DNA of 64,000 nt. Origin: Luteibacter sp. dw_328. Lineage in GTDB: Bacteria > Pseudomonadota > Gammaproteobacteria > Xanthomonadales > Rhodanobacteraceae. Below, in pieces: positions 26,548 to 38,195 of the stretch. Both the position numbers and the translations under genes were made by a program. The stretch is from the NCBI RefSeq assembly GCF_018449605.1, contig NZ_JAAVUW010000006.1, positions 124,001 to 188,000 on the forward strand. Direction: 5' to 3'. The notes beneath the pieces were generated by a model. That model was not told where the DNA came from and did no database searches. It saw nothing but the letters and a program-made list of their open reading frames with translations. Position 1 is the first letter of the stretch. Each line of letters opens with the position of its first letter.

Positions 26548-28609
26548 AATCCGCGGCGACGTCGCGGTACTGCGCATGTCCAACCCGCCGGTCAACGGCC
26601 TGGGTATCGCTACCCGCCGTGGCCTCGTCGAATCGCTCGATCGCGCCCTTGACGACGATGCCGTTCGTGCCGTCGTCGTTACCGGTGATGCGCGCGCCTT
26701 CTCGGGCGGCGCCGATATTCGTGAGTTCAACAAGCCGGAGGCATCGCAGGAACCGACCCTGCCGACGGTGATCGCTCGCTTCGAGCGCAGCACCAAGCCG
26801 CTCGTCGCGGCCATCGAAGGTCTCGCGCTTGGCGGTGGACTCGAGCTGGCGCTGGGTATGAATGCGCGTGTGGCCGACAGTGCGGCACTCATCGGCCTGC
26901 CCGAAGTAAAGCTGGGCATCCTGCCGGGGGCCGGTGGTACGCAGCGGTTCCCGCGCGCGGCGGGGCTCGAGGTTGCGCTAAACATGATCGTCTCGGGCGA
27001 GCCGGTGAAGGCGAAGCGGCTGGCCGCCACACGGTTGTTCGAGAAGCTGGTCGATTCGGACACCGTTGGGGCAGCCGTCGAGGTGGCGCGTGGCATGGTC
27101 GGTGGATCGCTGCCCCGTGTGCGCGACATGCGTGTCGAACATCCGAACCCTGAAGGTTTTCTCGGCTTCGCACGAGGTGCCGTGGCTGCGGCAGCCGCCA
27201 GCTATCCCGCGCCGCTCAAATGCATCGATGCCATCGAGGCGGCTGTGAAGCGAAGCTTCGACGAAGGCATCCTCGTCGAGCGCGAAGCCTTTGCCGTGCT
27301 GGTCAACACGCCGGAATCGAAGGCCTTGCGGCACGTGTTCTTCAGCGATCGTGCCGCCAGCAAGATTCCCGACGTGGCCTCGGATACGCCGCAACGCGAG
27401 GTCCGCCGCGTCGGCGTGATCGGCGCCGGCACCATGGGCGGCGGCATCACCATGAACTTCCTCAACGCCGGTATCCCGGTAACGCTGCTGGAAACGGCAC
27501 AGGAACCGCTCGACCGAGGTCTCGGCACGATACGCAGGAACTACGAGAGCAGCGCGAAGAAGGGCAAGCTCACGGCGGAACAGGTCGAGCAGCGCCTGGG
27601 TCTGCTGACGCCGACGCTTCGCTACGAAGATCTCGCCGATGCCGACCTGATCATCGAGGCGGTCTTCGAGGATTACGCCGTGAAGAAGGCGGTTTTCGAG
27701 AAGCTCGACGCCGTGGCGAAGCCTGGGGCGATCCTTGCCAGCAACACCTCCACGCTCGACGTGAACCGGATCGCCGCACTGACCGCACGGCCGGAGAGTG
27801 TCGTCGGCATGCATTTCTTCAGCCCGGCCAACATCATGAAGTTGCTCGAGGTTGTGCGCGGATCGGCGACGGCAAAGGATGTCCTCGCTACCGTGATGGC
27901 TATCGCAAAGAAGATCGGCAAGACGGCCGTCGTTTCCGGCGTGTGCGACGGCTTCATCGGCAATCGCATGATCGAGCAGTACGGCCGGCAGGCAGGCTTC
28001 CTGCTGGAAGAGGGCGCCACGCCGCAGCAGATCGATCACGCGGCGGAATCCTTCGGCTTCGCCATGGGGCCTTTCCGCATGAGCGATCTCGCCGGCAACG
28101 ATATCGGTTGGGCGATCCGCAAGCGCCGGCTCGTCGAGCAACCGGATCTGATCTATTCCAAAACCGCCGACCTGCTGTGCGAGATGGGCCGCTTCGGCCA
28201 GAAGGCAGGCAAGGGTTGGTACGACTACAAGCCCGGCGACCGCAAGGCTTACCCCTCGGCGGAAGTCGAGGCGATGGTCGCCGAGTACGCAAGGGGCATT
28301 GGCGTGCCGCCGCGCGACATCCCCGATAGCGAGATCGTCGAGCGCCTCGTCTACGCCCTCGTGAACGAAGGTGCACGCATCCTCGAAGAGGGCATCGCGG
28401 CCCGCGCCTCGGATATCGACGTCGTCTATCTCTACGGTTACGGCTTCCCGGTATGGCGTGGTGGCCCGATGTTCCATGCGGACAGTGTCGGACTGTTCAA
28501 CGTCCTCGCCTCGATGCGCAGGTTCGCCAAGGGCCACCAGGGCAGCGACTGGGAGCCGGCACCCCTGCTGGTGAAGCTCGCCGCCGAGGGCGGCTCGTTC
28601 AACGGCTGA
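26531..28609 (+). CDS. Fatty acid oxidation bifunctional enzyme (enoyl-CoA hydratase / 3-hydroxyacyl-CoA dehydrogenase)
   Basis: A 692-residue FadJ/peroxisomal-bifunctional-type protein. The N-terminal crotonase domain (about 1-190) has SGGADIREF, the oxyanion [13 protein letters not shown] and catalytic [16 protein letters not shown]. The dehydrogenase starts near residue 290 with [20 protein letters not shown], followed by [24 protein letters not shown] and two C-terminal helical domains ([12 protein letters not shown]). It hydrates enoyl-CoA and oxidises the L-3-hydroxyacyl-CoA with NAD. ATG 26531 ([10 protein letters not shown]) overlaps the kinase gene's end. Too short to contain the isomerase extension of FadB and has no thiolase fused; the thiolase follows 44 bp downstream. 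Confidence 0.93.
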   Translation: MSVTYEIRGDVAVLRMSNPPVNGLGIATRRGLVESLDRALDDDAVRAVVVTGDARAFSGGADIREFNKPEASQEPTLPTVIARFERSTKPLVAAIEGLALGGGLELALGMNARVADSAALIGLPEVKLGILPGAGGTQRFPRAAGLEVALNMIVSGEPVKAKRLAATRLFEKLVDSDTVGAAVEVARGMVGGSLPRVRDMRVEHPNPEGFLGFARGAVAAAAASYPAPLKCIDAIEAAVKRSFDEGILVEREAFAVLVNTPESKALRHVFFSDRAASKIPDVASDTPQREVRRVGVIGAGTMGGGITMNFLNAGIPVTLLETAQEPLDRGLGTIRRNYESSAKKGKLTAEQVEQRLGLLTPTLRYEDLADADLIIEAVFEDYAVKKAVFEKLDAVAKPGAILASNTSTLDVNRIAALTARPESVVGMHFFSPANIMKLLEVVRGSATAKDVLATVMAIAKKIGKTAVVSGVCDGFIGNRMIEQYGRQAGFLLEEGATPQQIDHAAESFGFAMGPFRMSDLAGNDIGWAIRKRRLVEQPDLIYSKTADLLCEMGRFGQKAGKGWYDYKPGDRKAYPSAEVEAMVAEYARGIGVPPRDIPDSEIVERLVYALVNEGARILEEGIAARASDIDVVYLYGYGFPVWRGGPMFHADSVGLFNVLASMRRFAKGHQGSDWEPAPLLVKLAAEGGSFNG

Positions 28610-28653
28610 GACGCCACCGTCGCCATTCCACGCCTTTGCATCGGGATATTCAC

Positions 28654-29832
28654 GTGAAAGAAGCTGTCATCGTTTCCACCGCTCGCACCGCGCTGGCCAA
28701 GAGCTGGAAGGGCGCCCTCAACATGACCCACGGCGCCACGCTGGGTGGCCACGTGGTTGAACACGCGGTCGCGCGCGCCGGCATCGAACCGGGCGAGGTC
28801 GAAGATGTACTGATGGGCTGCGCCAATCCGGAAGGTGCGACAGGCGTCAACATCGCCAGGCAGATCGCCTTGCGCGCGGGCCTGCCGGTGAGCGTGCCCG
28901 GCGCCACCGTGAACCGCTTCTGTTCGTCGGGGCTACAGACCATCGCCATGGCGGCGCAGCGGATCATCGCTGGCGAAGGCGAGATCCACGTGGCCGGCGG
29001 CGTCGAGAGCATCTCCTGCGTGCAGCCGTTCATCAACCAGCACATGCTCACCGAGGGCTGGCTGCTCGACAACAAGCCGGCGATCTACTGGTCGATGCTG
29101 CAGACCGCCGAGACCGTGGCCAAGCGCTACGGCATTTCGCGCGAGCGTCAGGACCGCTACGGTGCCGAGAGCCAGCGCCGCGCCGCGGAGGCGGCGGCAG
29201 CGGGTCGCTTCGACAAGGAAATCGTGCCGATCACCGTGCTTGCCGGCGTGGCCGATCCCGAAACACGACAGTTGCTAACGCGCGAGGTCACGCTCACGGC
29301 CGACGAGGGTATCCGTGCCGATACGACGTACGAAGGCGTGTCGAAGATTCGTCCGGCACTCCCGGGCGGCGTCATCGCCGCAGGTAATGCCAGCCAGTTC
29401 TCTGATGGCGCTTCGGCAGCCGTATTGATGGATGCCGCACTCGCCGAGCGCAAGGGACTGTCGCCACTGGGTATCTTCCGCGGCTTTGCGGTCGCCGGCT
29501 GTGAGCCCGACGAAATGGGCGTGGGCCCGATCTATGCGGTGCCCAAGCTGCTCCGGCGCGCGGGTCTGACGGTCGATGACATCGGCCTTTGGGAACTGAA
29601 CGAGGCCTTCGCCGTACAGGTGCTCTACTGCATGGACACGTTGGGCATCCCCCACGACAGGCTCAACGTGGACGGCGGCGCGATTGCCGTCGGGCATCCG
29701 TATGGTGTGAGCGGTGCGCGACTGGTCGGTCATGCCCTCATCGAAGGCAAGCGGCGAGGCGTGAAGTACGTTGTCGTCACCATGTGCGTCGGTGGCGGCC
29801 AGGGTGCGGCCGGCCTGTTCGAAGTGGTCTGA
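28654..29832 (+). CDS. Acetyl-CoA C-acyltransferase (thiolase)
   Basis: A 392-residue thiolase that cleaves 3-ketoacyl-CoA in the last step of beta-oxidation. The nucleophile is Cys90 in [26 protein letters not shown], the His in [17 protein letters not shown] and the second Cys in [13 protein letters not shown] complete the active site. It starts with GTG 28654 ([14 protein letters not shown]), the position where thiolases normally begin. Third beta-oxidation gene in the plus operon, 6 bp before the next acyl-CoA dehydrogenase gene. Confidence 0.95.
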   Translation: MKEAVIVSTARTALAKSWKGALNMTHGATLGGHVVEHAVARAGIEPGEVEDVLMGCANPEGATGVNIARQIALRAGLPVSVPGATVNRFCSSGLQTIAMAAQRIIAGEGEIHVAGGVESISCVQPFINQHMLTEGWLLDNKPAIYWSMLQTAETVAKRYGISRERQDRYGAESQRRAAEAAAAGRFDKEIVPITVLAGVADPETRQLLTREVTLTADEGIRADTTYEGVSKIRPALPGGVIAAGNASQFSDGASAAVLMDAALAERKGLSPLGIFRGFAVAGCEPDEMGVGPIYAVPKLLRRAGLTVDDIGLWELNEAFAVQVLYCMDTLGIPHDRLNVDGGAIAVGHPYGVSGARLVGHALIEGKRRGVKYVVVTMCVGGGQGAAGLFEVV

Positions 29833-29838
29833 CCTTCG

Positions 29839-31665
29839 ATGACCTCCCTGCTCCTCTCCCGCCGCGACATCGAGTTTCTTCTTTACGAATGGCTCGACGT
29901 GCCGGCACTCGCGGCGACACCGCGCTACGCCGGCCATGACCGCGCCACCTTCGACGCCGTGCTCGATACCTACGAGCAGATCGCGACCGACTACTTCGCC
30001 CCGCACTACAAGAAGGCCGACGAACACGAGCCGACGTTCGACGGCGAGAAGGTAAGACTGATCGACGAGGTCGCGCCCGCGCTGCACGCCTTCATCGACG
30101 CCGGACTGATGCTGGCCGGCCAGGATGCGGACATCGGTGGCATGCAGCTGCCGATGGTCGTCGCGACGGCCGGCATGGCCTACCTCTACGCGGCGAACGT
30201 GGGTACAACGGCGTATCCCTTGCTCACGCTGGGCAACGCCAATCTCCTGCTGGCGCATGGCAACCCGGCGCAGATCCGCACCTTCGTCGAGCCCGAACTG
30301 CAGGGCCGGTTCCACGGCACCATGTGTCTCTCCGAACCGCAGGCAGGGTCGTCGCTCTCGGATATCCGCACGCGTGCCGAGTACGACGGCGAGTCGGCCC
30401 TGGGTCCGCGTTATCGCGTGTTCGGCAACAAGATGTGGATCTCCGGCGGCGACCACGAACTCTCCGAAAACATCGTTCATCTGGTGCTGGCGAAGATACC
30501 CGGACCCGATGGCCAGCTGATTCCCGGCGTGCGTGGTATCTCGCTGCTCGTCGTGCCCAAGTTTCTGGTCGACGAAGACGGCAAACTCGGCGAACGCAAC
30601 GATGTGCGCCTCGCAGGCATCAATCACAAAATGGGTTACCGCGGGACGGTGAACTGCCTGCTCAATTTCGGCGAAGGCACACGCCACACGCCGGAAGGGA
30701 AGGGTGGTGCCATCGGCTACCTCGTCGGTGAGGCCCATCACGGCCTCGCCTATATGTTCCACATGATGAACGAGGCACGGATCGGCGTCGGGCTTGGCGC
30801 CGTGGCGCTGGGGTATACGGGCTACCTGCACGCGCTCGACTATGCCCGGCAGCGCCCGCAGGGGCGTCCGCCGGGTGCGGCAGGCAAAGACCCGACCACG
30901 CCCCAGGTACGCATCGTCGAGCACGCCGATATCCGCCGCATGCTGCTTGCGCAGAAGGCCTATGTGGAAGGCGGTCTCGCTTTCACGCTGTACTGCGCTC
31001 GTCTTGTCGACGAGGCCGCCACGGCGGCCGATACCACGGAGCGGGCGGCGATCATCCAGCTGCTCGATATCCTTACGCCTATTGCCAAGAGCTGGCCGGC
31101 CCAGTGGTGCCTCGCGGCCAACGACCTCGCCATCCAGGTGCACGGCGGATACGGCTACACCCGCGAATACAAGGTGGAACAGTTCTGGCGCGATAATCGC
31201 CTGAACGCGATCCATGAGGGGACCCATGGCATCCAGGCCATGGACCTGCTCGGGCGCAAGGTGGTCATGAACGACGGCGCCGCCTTTGCCGCCTTCGCCG
31301 CGCGCGTGAATGGCGCCATCGATCGCGCCGTGGCGAGGCCGGCACTCGAGGGCGACGCGCTGGCGTTGCGCGCACGACTGCAGCGTCTGGGCGAGGTCAC
31401 CCGCCAGCTCTGGTCAACCGGCGACATCCAGCTGACACTAGCCAATGCCAGTCTCTATCTCGAAGCATTCGGGCATATCGCCATCACCTGGATCTGGCTC
31501 GAACAGGCACTGGTCGCAGCGGATCGGGCCGGTGACTTCTACGAGGGCAAGCGCCGTGCCGCGCGGTACTTCTTCCGCTGGGAATCGCCCCGCGTGGATG
31601 CACAGCTCGACCTGCTCGCGAGTCTGGATCGCACGCCGCTGGACATGCACGACGACTTCTTCTGA
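29839..31665 (+). CDS. Long-form acyl-CoA dehydrogenase (DmdC/FadE5-like)
   Basis: A 608-residue acyl-CoA dehydrogenase, about 200 residues longer than the classic enzymes. It has the N-terminal extension RRDIEFLLYEWLDVPAL, the FAD/substrate core (GTMCLSEPQAGSSLSDIRTR, YRVFGNKMWISGGDHEL, GYGYTREYKVEQFWRDNR, EGTHGIQAMDLLGRKV) and a C-terminal helical domain unique to the long form. Members oxidise 3-methylmercaptopropionyl-CoA (DmdC) or acyl-CoAs of medium to long chain (FadE5); the chain specificity here is not readable. ATG 29839 lies six bases after the thiolase stop. Operon member. Confidence 0.92.
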   Translation: MTSLLLSRRDIEFLLYEWLDVPALAATPRYAGHDRATFDAVLDTYEQIATDYFAPHYKKADEHEPTFDGEKVRLIDEVAPALHAFIDAGLMLAGQDADIGGMQLPMVVATAGMAYLYAANVGTTAYPLLTLGNANLLLAHGNPAQIRTFVEPELQGRFHGTMCLSEPQAGSSLSDIRTRAEYDGESALGPRYRVFGNKMWISGGDHELSENIVHLVLAKIPGPDGQLIPGVRGISLLVVPKFLVDEDGKLGERNDVRLAGINHKMGYRGTVNCLLNFGEGTRHTPEGKGGAIGYLVGEAHHGLAYMFHMMNEARIGVGLGAVALGYTGYLHALDYARQRPQGRPPGAAGKDPTTPQVRIVEHADIRRMLLAQKAYVEGGLAFTLYCARLVDEAATAADTTERAAIIQLLDILTPIAKSWPAQWCLAANDLAIQVHGGYGYTREYKVEQFWRDNRLNAIHEGTHGIQAMDLLGRKVVMNDGAAFAAFAARVNGAIDRAVARPALEGDALALRARLQRLGEVTRQLWSTGDIQLTLANASLYLEAFGHIAITWIWLEQALVAADRAGDFYEGKRRAARYFFRWESPRVDAQLDLLASLDRTPLDMHDDFF

Positions 31666-31683
31666 TCGCAAGGACTCTCCATC

Positions 31684-32463
31684 GTGAACGACAGATCCCT
31701 TTTTGACCTCAGCGGCAAGACCGCCCTCGTTACCGGCGGCTCTCGCGGGCTAGGCCTGCAGATTGCCGAAGCACTCGGTGCATACGGTGCACGGCTGATG
31801 ATTTCCGCGCGCAAGGCCGACGAACTCGAGCAGGCAGCCACCCATCTTCGCGGTCGTGGTATCTCCGTCGATGTCTTCGCCGCCGACGTTTCCAGGGAAA
31901 CCGACGTGACTGCGCTCGCCGATGCCGCACTGGCACAGATGAGCCACGTCGATATCCTGATAAACAATGCGGGCGCCAGCTGGGGCGCGCCCGCCGAGTC
32001 GCATCCGCTCGAGGCATGGGACAAAGTGTTCAACCTCAACGTGCGCGGTCTGTTCCTGCTGAGCCAGCGCATCGCGCGGGACTCGATGATTCCGCGTCGC
32101 TATGGCCGCGTCATCAATGTCGCCTCGGTGGCCGGCTTGCGTGGCAACCCACCGGGAACCATGCAGACCATCGCGTATAACGCCAGCAAGGGTGCCGTCG
32201 TGAATCTCACGCGTGCGCTCGCCGGCGAATGGGGCGTGCACGGCATTACCGTGAATGCCCTGGCCCCCGGGTTCTTTCCGTCGAGAATGTCAGAGAAGCT
32301 GATCCTCGCCCTGGGTGAGGAGGCGTTGATCGCCCAGTCGCCCTTGCGGCGCCTCGGCGACGACGAGGACCTGAAAGGCGCGGCCTTGCTCTTCGCGTCC
32401 GATGCGGGCAAGCACATCACCGGGCAGATCCTCGCTATCGACGGTGGCCAGAGTGCCGTCTGA
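31684..32463 (+). CDS. SDR family dehydrogenase
   Basis: A 259-residue classical short-chain dehydrogenase. It has TGGSRGLG (17-24), NNAG in INNAGASWGAP, the Ser of VASVAGLRG, and Tyr165/Lys169 in YNASKGA; the C-terminus is GQILAIDGGQSAV. Basic residues at the end of strand 2 (SARKADEL) suggest NADP(H). Relatives include gluconate 5-dehydrogenase-like and 3-hydroxyacyl-CoA or 2-(hydroxyalkyl) dehydrogenases; LvaD of levulinate catabolism is also an SDR. It starts with GTG 31684 after AGGACTCTCC. It overlaps the MaoC gene at its 3' end. Confidence 0.9.
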   Translation: MNDRSLFDLSGKTALVTGGSRGLGLQIAEALGAYGARLMISARKADELEQAATHLRGRGISVDVFAADVSRETDVTALADAALAQMSHVDILINNAGASWGAPAESHPLEAWDKVFNLNVRGLFLLSQRIARDSMIPRRYGRVINVASVAGLRGNPPGTMQTIAYNASKGAVVNLTRALAGEWGVHGITVNALAPGFFPSRMSEKLILALGEEALIAQSPLRRLGDDEDLKGAALLFASDAGKHITGQILAIDGGQSAV

Positions 32464-32932
32464 CGGCGGCGGCCTGCGCATCGTCGACAGCCTCGAGGCG
32501 CTCGCGTCCCTCGCCGGTCACGATGTGGCCGTGAGTGAGTGGCTGCGCATCGATCAGGAGCGCGTCCAGGGCTTCGCCGATGCAACGGGCGACCAGCAAT
32601 GGATCCATACCGATCCGGAGCGCGCGACCCGCGAGTCGCCCTTTGGCGGTACCGTCGCGCATGGTTACCTCACACTGTCCCTGCTGCCCGCGATGTTCGA
32701 GTCCACCATCCGTATCGATGGCATCCGCATGGCCGTGAACTACGGCCTGGACCGCGTCCGGTTTCCGGCCCCGGTGCGTGTCGGTGCACGTATTCGCGCC
32801 CACCTCGTCCTCGATCGCGTCGAGCCTGTCACCGGTGGCGTCCAGGCGTTCTGGACCGCATCGGTCGAGATCGACGGGGGCGACAAGCCCGCCTGCGTCG
32901 CGCAGATGCTCGTTCGCTATTACCCTACCTGA
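32453..32932 (+). CDS. MaoC-like (R)-enoyl-CoA hydratase
   Basis: A 159-residue hot-dog fold protein. The hydratase-2 motif is FADATGDQQWIHTDPERATR, containing the catalytic Asp and His, followed by SPFGGTVAHGYLTLSLLP. Single-domain (R)-hydratases of this length hydrate enoyl-CoA to the R-3-hydroxy ester or work on branched acyl-CoAs. The best start is GTG 32453, which overlaps the SDR stop by 11 bp; an in-frame ATG at 32402 lies deep inside the SDR gene. With the S-specific FadJ-type enzyme in the same operon, the cell has both stereo-routes of hydration. Confidence 0.88.
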   Translation: MPSDGGGLRIVDSLEALASLAGHDVAVSEWLRIDQERVQGFADATGDQQWIHTDPERATRESPFGGTVAHGYLTLSLLPAMFESTIRIDGIRMAVNYGLDRVRFPAPVRVGARIRAHLVLDRVEPVTGGVQAFWTASVEIDGGDKPACVAQMLVRYYPT

Positions 32933-32962
32933 CGACTGCGCCCCAACGGCGCCGGAGTTTCC

Positions 32963-34129
<1,167 letters not shown>

Positions 34130-34138
34130 GAGCAGCAC

Positions 34139-35245
34139 ATGGACTTCTCGTTCACCGACGAACAGCAGATGCTGCAGGACACCACGCGTCGCTTCGTGGC
34201 CAGTCGTTACAGCTTCGACGTACGCCACGCCATTGCAGCGACGGCCGAGGGCTGGTCCCGCGACGTCTGGGCGCAGATGGCCGATCTGGGGTTGCTCGCG
34301 ATCAATATTCGCGAGGAGGATGGCGGGCTCGATGCGGGCCCCGTGGGCACGATGCTCGTCGCGGGTGCGCTGGGTGAAGCGCTCTCGCTCGAGCCATTCC
34401 TCGCCAGCGCCGTGGTCGCCACGCATGTCATCGGCAACCTCGGCTCGGCGACGCAACGCGCGGAATGGCTTCCGGCGCTTGGCAGCGGCGACCTCCTGGC
34501 CGTGCTCGTCACTGACGAGGGAGATGCGCTGCATGCCGCATTCGAGGCGCGCGAGGAGCGCGGCGGGTGGTGGCTTGAAGGCTCGCTGCAAGGCGTCTAT
34601 CACGCCGGTGTGGCCGGTCTTCTCCTGGTCGTCGCACGTACCGGCGACGGTACGGGCGTGTTCGCGGTTACGCCGGAAACGCCGGGCGTGCACGTGTCGT
34701 CGCGCGGGTCGGTCGACGGTCAGCGCATGGCGGACGTGGTACTGGATGGTGTCCACATCGACGTATCTGCCCGCGTGGGTGGCGAAGCGCTAGGGCCCGT
34801 GCGTGACGCCCTCGACGCGGGACTGGCCGCCCTCTGTTCCGATGCCCTGGGTGCGATGGAGCGGATCCTCGCCGCGACGATCGCCTATACGCGGTCGCGG
34901 GTGCAGTTCGGCACGCCGATCGGCAGCTTCCAGGCCTTGCAACACCGCATGGCTGAGATGCTCATCCACATGGAACAGGCGCGCTCGATGAGCTACCTGG
35001 CCACAGCGCAATGCACGAATCCCGATCTCCCGGAGCGGCGAGAGGCGCTGTGCGCGGCAAAGGCCTTGATGGGGCAGGCGGCACGCTACATCGGCCAGCA
35101 GGCCGTCCAGCTGCACGGCGGCATGGGCATGACCGACGAGCTGGACGTCAGTCATGCCTTCAAGCGCCTCCTCGCCTTCGAGCTTCGCTACGGCACGACC
35201 GACGAACGCCTGGCCAGCTACCGCGAGCACGTCGTCGTCGCCTGA
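34139..35245 (+). CDS. Acyl-CoA dehydrogenase, PimD-like small subunit
   Basis: A 368-residue acyl-CoA dehydrogenase-fold protein (MDFSFTDEQQMLQDTTRRF). The pattern GLLAINIREEDGGLDAGPVG, the weakly conserved middle domain, AYTRSRVQFGTPIGSFQALQ and QAVQLHGGMGMTDELDVSHA are typical of the PimD-type partner. Pairs of this kind form heterotetramers in which the two subunits share FAD and catalytic residues. It is the last gene of the nine-gene plus operon; repeats and a strong hairpin follow. Confidence 0.92.
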   Translation: MDFSFTDEQQMLQDTTRRFVASRYSFDVRHAIAATAEGWSRDVWAQMADLGLLAINIREEDGGLDAGPVGTMLVAGALGEALSLEPFLASAVVATHVIGNLGSATQRAEWLPALGSGDLLAVLVTDEGDALHAAFEAREERGGWWLEGSLQGVYHAGVAGLLLVVARTGDGTGVFAVTPETPGVHVSSRGSVDGQRMADVVLDGVHIDVSARVGGEALGPVRDALDAGLAALCSDALGAMERILAATIAYTRSRVQFGTPIGSFQALQHRMAEMLIHMEQARSMSYLATAQCTNPDLPERREALCAAKALMGQAARYIGQQAVQLHGGMGMTDELDVSHAFKRLLAFELRYGTTDERLASYREHVVVA

Positions 35246-35278
35246 TCGCGCCGTCGTAGCCCGATCGCGCGGGCTTTG

Positions 35279-35365
35279 TGTAGGAGCCGATTCATCGGCG
35301 ATCCCTGCGGAGCGTGGTGTTGGGTGCCGTCGCGAGCACCCATCGCCGATGAATCGGCTCCTACG
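35279..35365. repeat. Inverted pair of dispersed repeats after the plus operon
   Basis: An ATTCATCGG copy in plus sense (35279-35303) is followed by a minus-sense copy (35338-35365), spaced by about 35 bp. Together they could form a long stem at the end of the nine-gene transcript. Confidence 0.8.
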
Positions 35366-35416
35366 GGGAGCGCGCGGTTCGCTCGCAGCGACCTGCTTTC
35401 CATGTTGTTGCGCAAC

Positions 35417-35449
35417 ACGTCGGCGCGATCGACCGGATCGCGCCGACGT
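35417..35449. terminator. Perfect 14-bp hairpin upstream of the TonB receptor
   Basis: ACGTCGGCGCGATC pairs perfectly with GATCGCGCCGACGT across a five-base loop. The plus side continues CGTTTATAAAGG, not a clean T-tract, so termination efficiency is uncertain; a regulatory role is possible. The rest of the 370-bp gap (35246-35614) holds the repeat pair, an AT-rich patch around 35450-35485 suited to a promoter, and a GTTCCG half-site at 35540. Confidence 0.55.
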
Positions 35450-35614
35450 CGTTTATAAAGGACTTTTTTAAAGCAATATACAAAATGCCGGCACAGCCTT
35501 GCGCGACGCAACAATGACTCGCGCAAACCCCCGTACCAAGTTCCGTTTTCCGAAAAAGGAAGTGCTAGCTTCCGCCCCGAATCAAGTGCATTCGCACGGC
35601 AACGGGGGAACGGC

Positions 35615-38182
35615 ATGGCTTCATGGCATTACTCGCGGCGCATCCTGGCGTGGTCGATCGCCGCCTCGCTGGCCACGGTTGCGGCAAGCACCGCCATGGC
35701 GCAGGACGCCGCGGCGAAGAAGCCGGCGGACACTGCCGCCGAGACCAACCCGGACGGCTCGCCCAAGGTCACCAAGCTCAACGAGATCAAGGTATCCGCG
35801 CAGAAGCGCGAGGAATACCTGCAGGACGTGCCGGTGACGATGGCGACTCTGAATCGCCAGCAGCTGCACGACGCGGGTGTTCGCGACATCAAGGACCTGC
35901 AGATCCTCGTGCCCGACCTGGTCGTGACCAGCACCGATTCCACGGCGAACACCACGGCGCGCATCCGTGGCGTCGGTACCACGGGCGACAACGCCGGGCT
36001 TGAATCGTCGGTGGGTGTGGTGATCGACGGTGTGCCCCGCGCCCGCGTCGGCGTGGGCTTCGGCGACCTCGGCGAGATCAACCAGATCGAGGTGCTCAAG
36101 GGACCGCAGGGCACCGTGTTTGGCAAGAACACCACGGCCGGCGTCATCGACATCACCACGCAGCGTCCGACCTTCACCGAGCAGGGTTCGGCCGAGTTCG
36201 ATGTCGGCAACTATCGCGCCGCCGGGGTCTCGGCGTCGTACAGCAACAAGATCACCGACTGGGCGGCCTTTCGTGTCTACGTGGCGGATCGTCAGCACAA
36301 TGGCTACAACGATGTCTTCGTCAACCAGGGGCCGCGCACCGAGACCCACGACGATGACCAGGACTTCCACTCCTTCCGTGGCCAGCTGCTGCTCAAGCCG
36401 ACCAAGGACGTGGACATCAACATCATCGGCGACTACACCCAGCGCAACGAGAACTGCTGCGTGGCCGTGACCACCCACCGTGATCCGGGCATCGCGGCCC
36501 TGACCGACGTCTTCGCGGGTGGCCCGGGTCTGGGCGTCATCCCCTCGGCCGATCCGTCGCGCCGGCTTGCTTATGCCAACAGCGATACGACACAAAAAAT
36601 CATCGACAAGGGTGTGTCGGCCGAGGTGAACTGGAATACCCCCTGGCTAAACAACGCGACGCTGACCTCGATTACCTCAGTACGCCAGTGGAACCTCGAG
36701 AGCGCGAGCGATCTCGACTTCAACGGCGCCAACCTGGCTATCCACGACTTCAGCCCGAACAACGGTGAACGCTTCAACACCTTCTCACAGGAGCTTCGCT
36801 ACGCCGGTTCGACCGACCACGTCGACTGGATGGGTGGCGTGTACTTCGACAACGTGCGCCTGCAGCGCAGCGAGCAGATCACCGAGCAGCCGCAGTACGA
36901 GGGCTTCCTCTCCAGCGAACTCGTTTATGGCATCGCCGCGGCGCTTCCGCCGGGCCTGTTCAGCACCGCCAATCCGCAGAATTTCTTTTCCCAGGTCACC
37001 GGTGCGCCTTATGGGCAGTCGTTCACCGGCGTCGCCCAGCGCGACCAGTGGAACCAGAACTCGAAGAGCGAGGCGGCCTTCGGCAATGCCACCTGGCACA
37101 TCACCGATGCCTTCTCGCTTACCGGTGGCATGCGCTACACGCACGAGCAGAAGAAAACCGATTTCCGCTACGACGATCCGAATGGCGGCCTTGGGTGCGG
37201 CGCCGCGCTGACCACCACGGGCGTGGGGCGGGCACTGATTGCGCGAGGCCTGCCGGCATCGCTCGTGCCGCTGGTGGCGCCGACGGTCATCGGCAATATG
37301 TGCCTGCCCTGGCAGAACCCGCTGTTCAATGGCCTCAACGTGCAGAACAACCTCACCGAGAGCAACTGGTCGGGAACCCTGAAGGCTGCCTACCGCTTCA
37401 GCGATCAGATGATGGTCTACCTGAGTGGAGCGCGCGGCTACAAGGCGGGCGGCTACAACCTGGCGCGCGTTCAGTCGGCGAACGGACAGGTCGGTGGTGG
37501 CTCCGGCGTCATTCCTGTGACGGATACATCGTTCCCGGCCGAAGCGGTCAACAGCTTCGAGCTCGGCACGAAGACGACCTGGGCCGATGGCAACCTGCTG
37601 ATCAACGCCGCGCTGTTCCATTCGCGCTACACCAACTACCAGCTCAACACCTTCAGCGGAATCAGCTGGGTGGTCGATTCGATCCCGCAGCTCACCACCC
37701 AAGGCCTCGATGCGGACGTGCTATGGCAGACGCCGATGCGCGGGCTCACGCTGCAGGCAGCGGCGACCTATACCAAAGCCCGGTTTGGCAACGATGTCCT
37801 CGCCGACCCGACGCTGGTGAACGTTCCGGGCAGTACGCCCGGGTACGCGCCGCGCTGGAGCGCATCGTCGGGTGTGACCTATCAATGGGACATGGGCAGT
37901 CGCCTGTTCGGTCGTTTCAATGTCAATGCGAAGTACAGCGGCGACTATCTCGCCAGTGGTCTTCCCGATCCGCTGATGACGCAGAAGTCGTACACGCTGG
38001 TGGGAGCCCGCTTTACCGTCGGCGATATCGGCAAGCACTGGACGGTTGAGCTCTGGGGCCAGAACCTGACCAACCGCACCTACGTGCAGGCTTACTTCGA
38101 TCCAGCCCTGCAGACGGGTTCGGAGAATGCCTTCCTCGGGGATCCCCGAACGTTCGGCGTGACGTTGCGCGCCTCGCTCTGA
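35615..38182 (+). CDS. TonB-dependent outer membrane receptor
   Basis: An 855-residue receptor. A signal peptide (core LAWSIAASLATVAASTAMAQ) precedes a Lys/Ala-rich linker, the TonB-box region LNEIKVSAQKREEYLQDVPV, the plug domain (IKDLQILVPDLVV, IRGVGTTGDNAG, VLKGPQGTVFGKNTTAGVI) and a 22-strand barrel ending in an aromatic-rich C-terminus (GVTLRASL). The plug resembles the sphingomonad/caulobacter type associated with hydrophobic or carbohydrate substrates rather than classic siderophore receptors. It lies directly before the BVMO fusion gene (13 bp), so it probably brings in the substrate of that pathway. Confidence 0.93.
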   Translation: MASWHYSRRILAWSIAASLATVAASTAMAQDAAAKKPADTAAETNPDGSPKVTKLNEIKVSAQKREEYLQDVPVTMATLNRQQLHDAGVRDIKDLQILVPDLVVTSTDSTANTTARIRGVGTTGDNAGLESSVGVVIDGVPRARVGVGFGDLGEINQIEVLKGPQGTVFGKNTTAGVIDITTQRPTFTEQGSAEFDVGNYRAAGVSASYSNKITDWAAFRVYVADRQHNGYNDVFVNQGPRTETHDDDQDFHSFRGQLLLKPTKDVDINIIGDYTQRNENCCVAVTTHRDPGIAALTDVFAGGPGLGVIPSADPSRRLAYANSDTTQKIIDKGVSAEVNWNTPWLNNATLTSITSVRQWNLESASDLDFNGANLAIHDFSPNNGERFNTFSQELRYAGSTDHVDWMGGVYFDNVRLQRSEQITEQPQYEGFLSSELVYGIAAALPPGLFSTANPQNFFSQVTGAPYGQSFTGVAQRDQWNQNSKSEAAFGNATWHITDAFSLTGGMRYTHEQKKTDFRYDDPNGGLGCGAALTTTGVGRALIARGLPASLVPLVAPTVIGNMCLPWQNPLFNGLNVQNNLTESNWSGTLKAAYRFSDQMMVYLSGARGYKAGGYNLARVQSANGQVGGGSGVIPVTDTSFPAEAVNSFELGTKTTWADGNLLINAALFHSRYTNYQLNTFSGISWVVDSIPQLTTQGLDADVLWQTPMRGLTLQAAATYTKARFGNDVLADPTLVNVPGSTPGYAPRWSASSGVTYQWDMGSRLFGRFNVNAKYSGDYLASGLPDPLMTQKSYTLVGARFTVGDIGKHWTVELWGQNLTNRTYVQAYFDPALQTGSENAFLGDPRTFGVTLRASL

Positions 38183-38195
38183 CGAGGGCGCTGAC

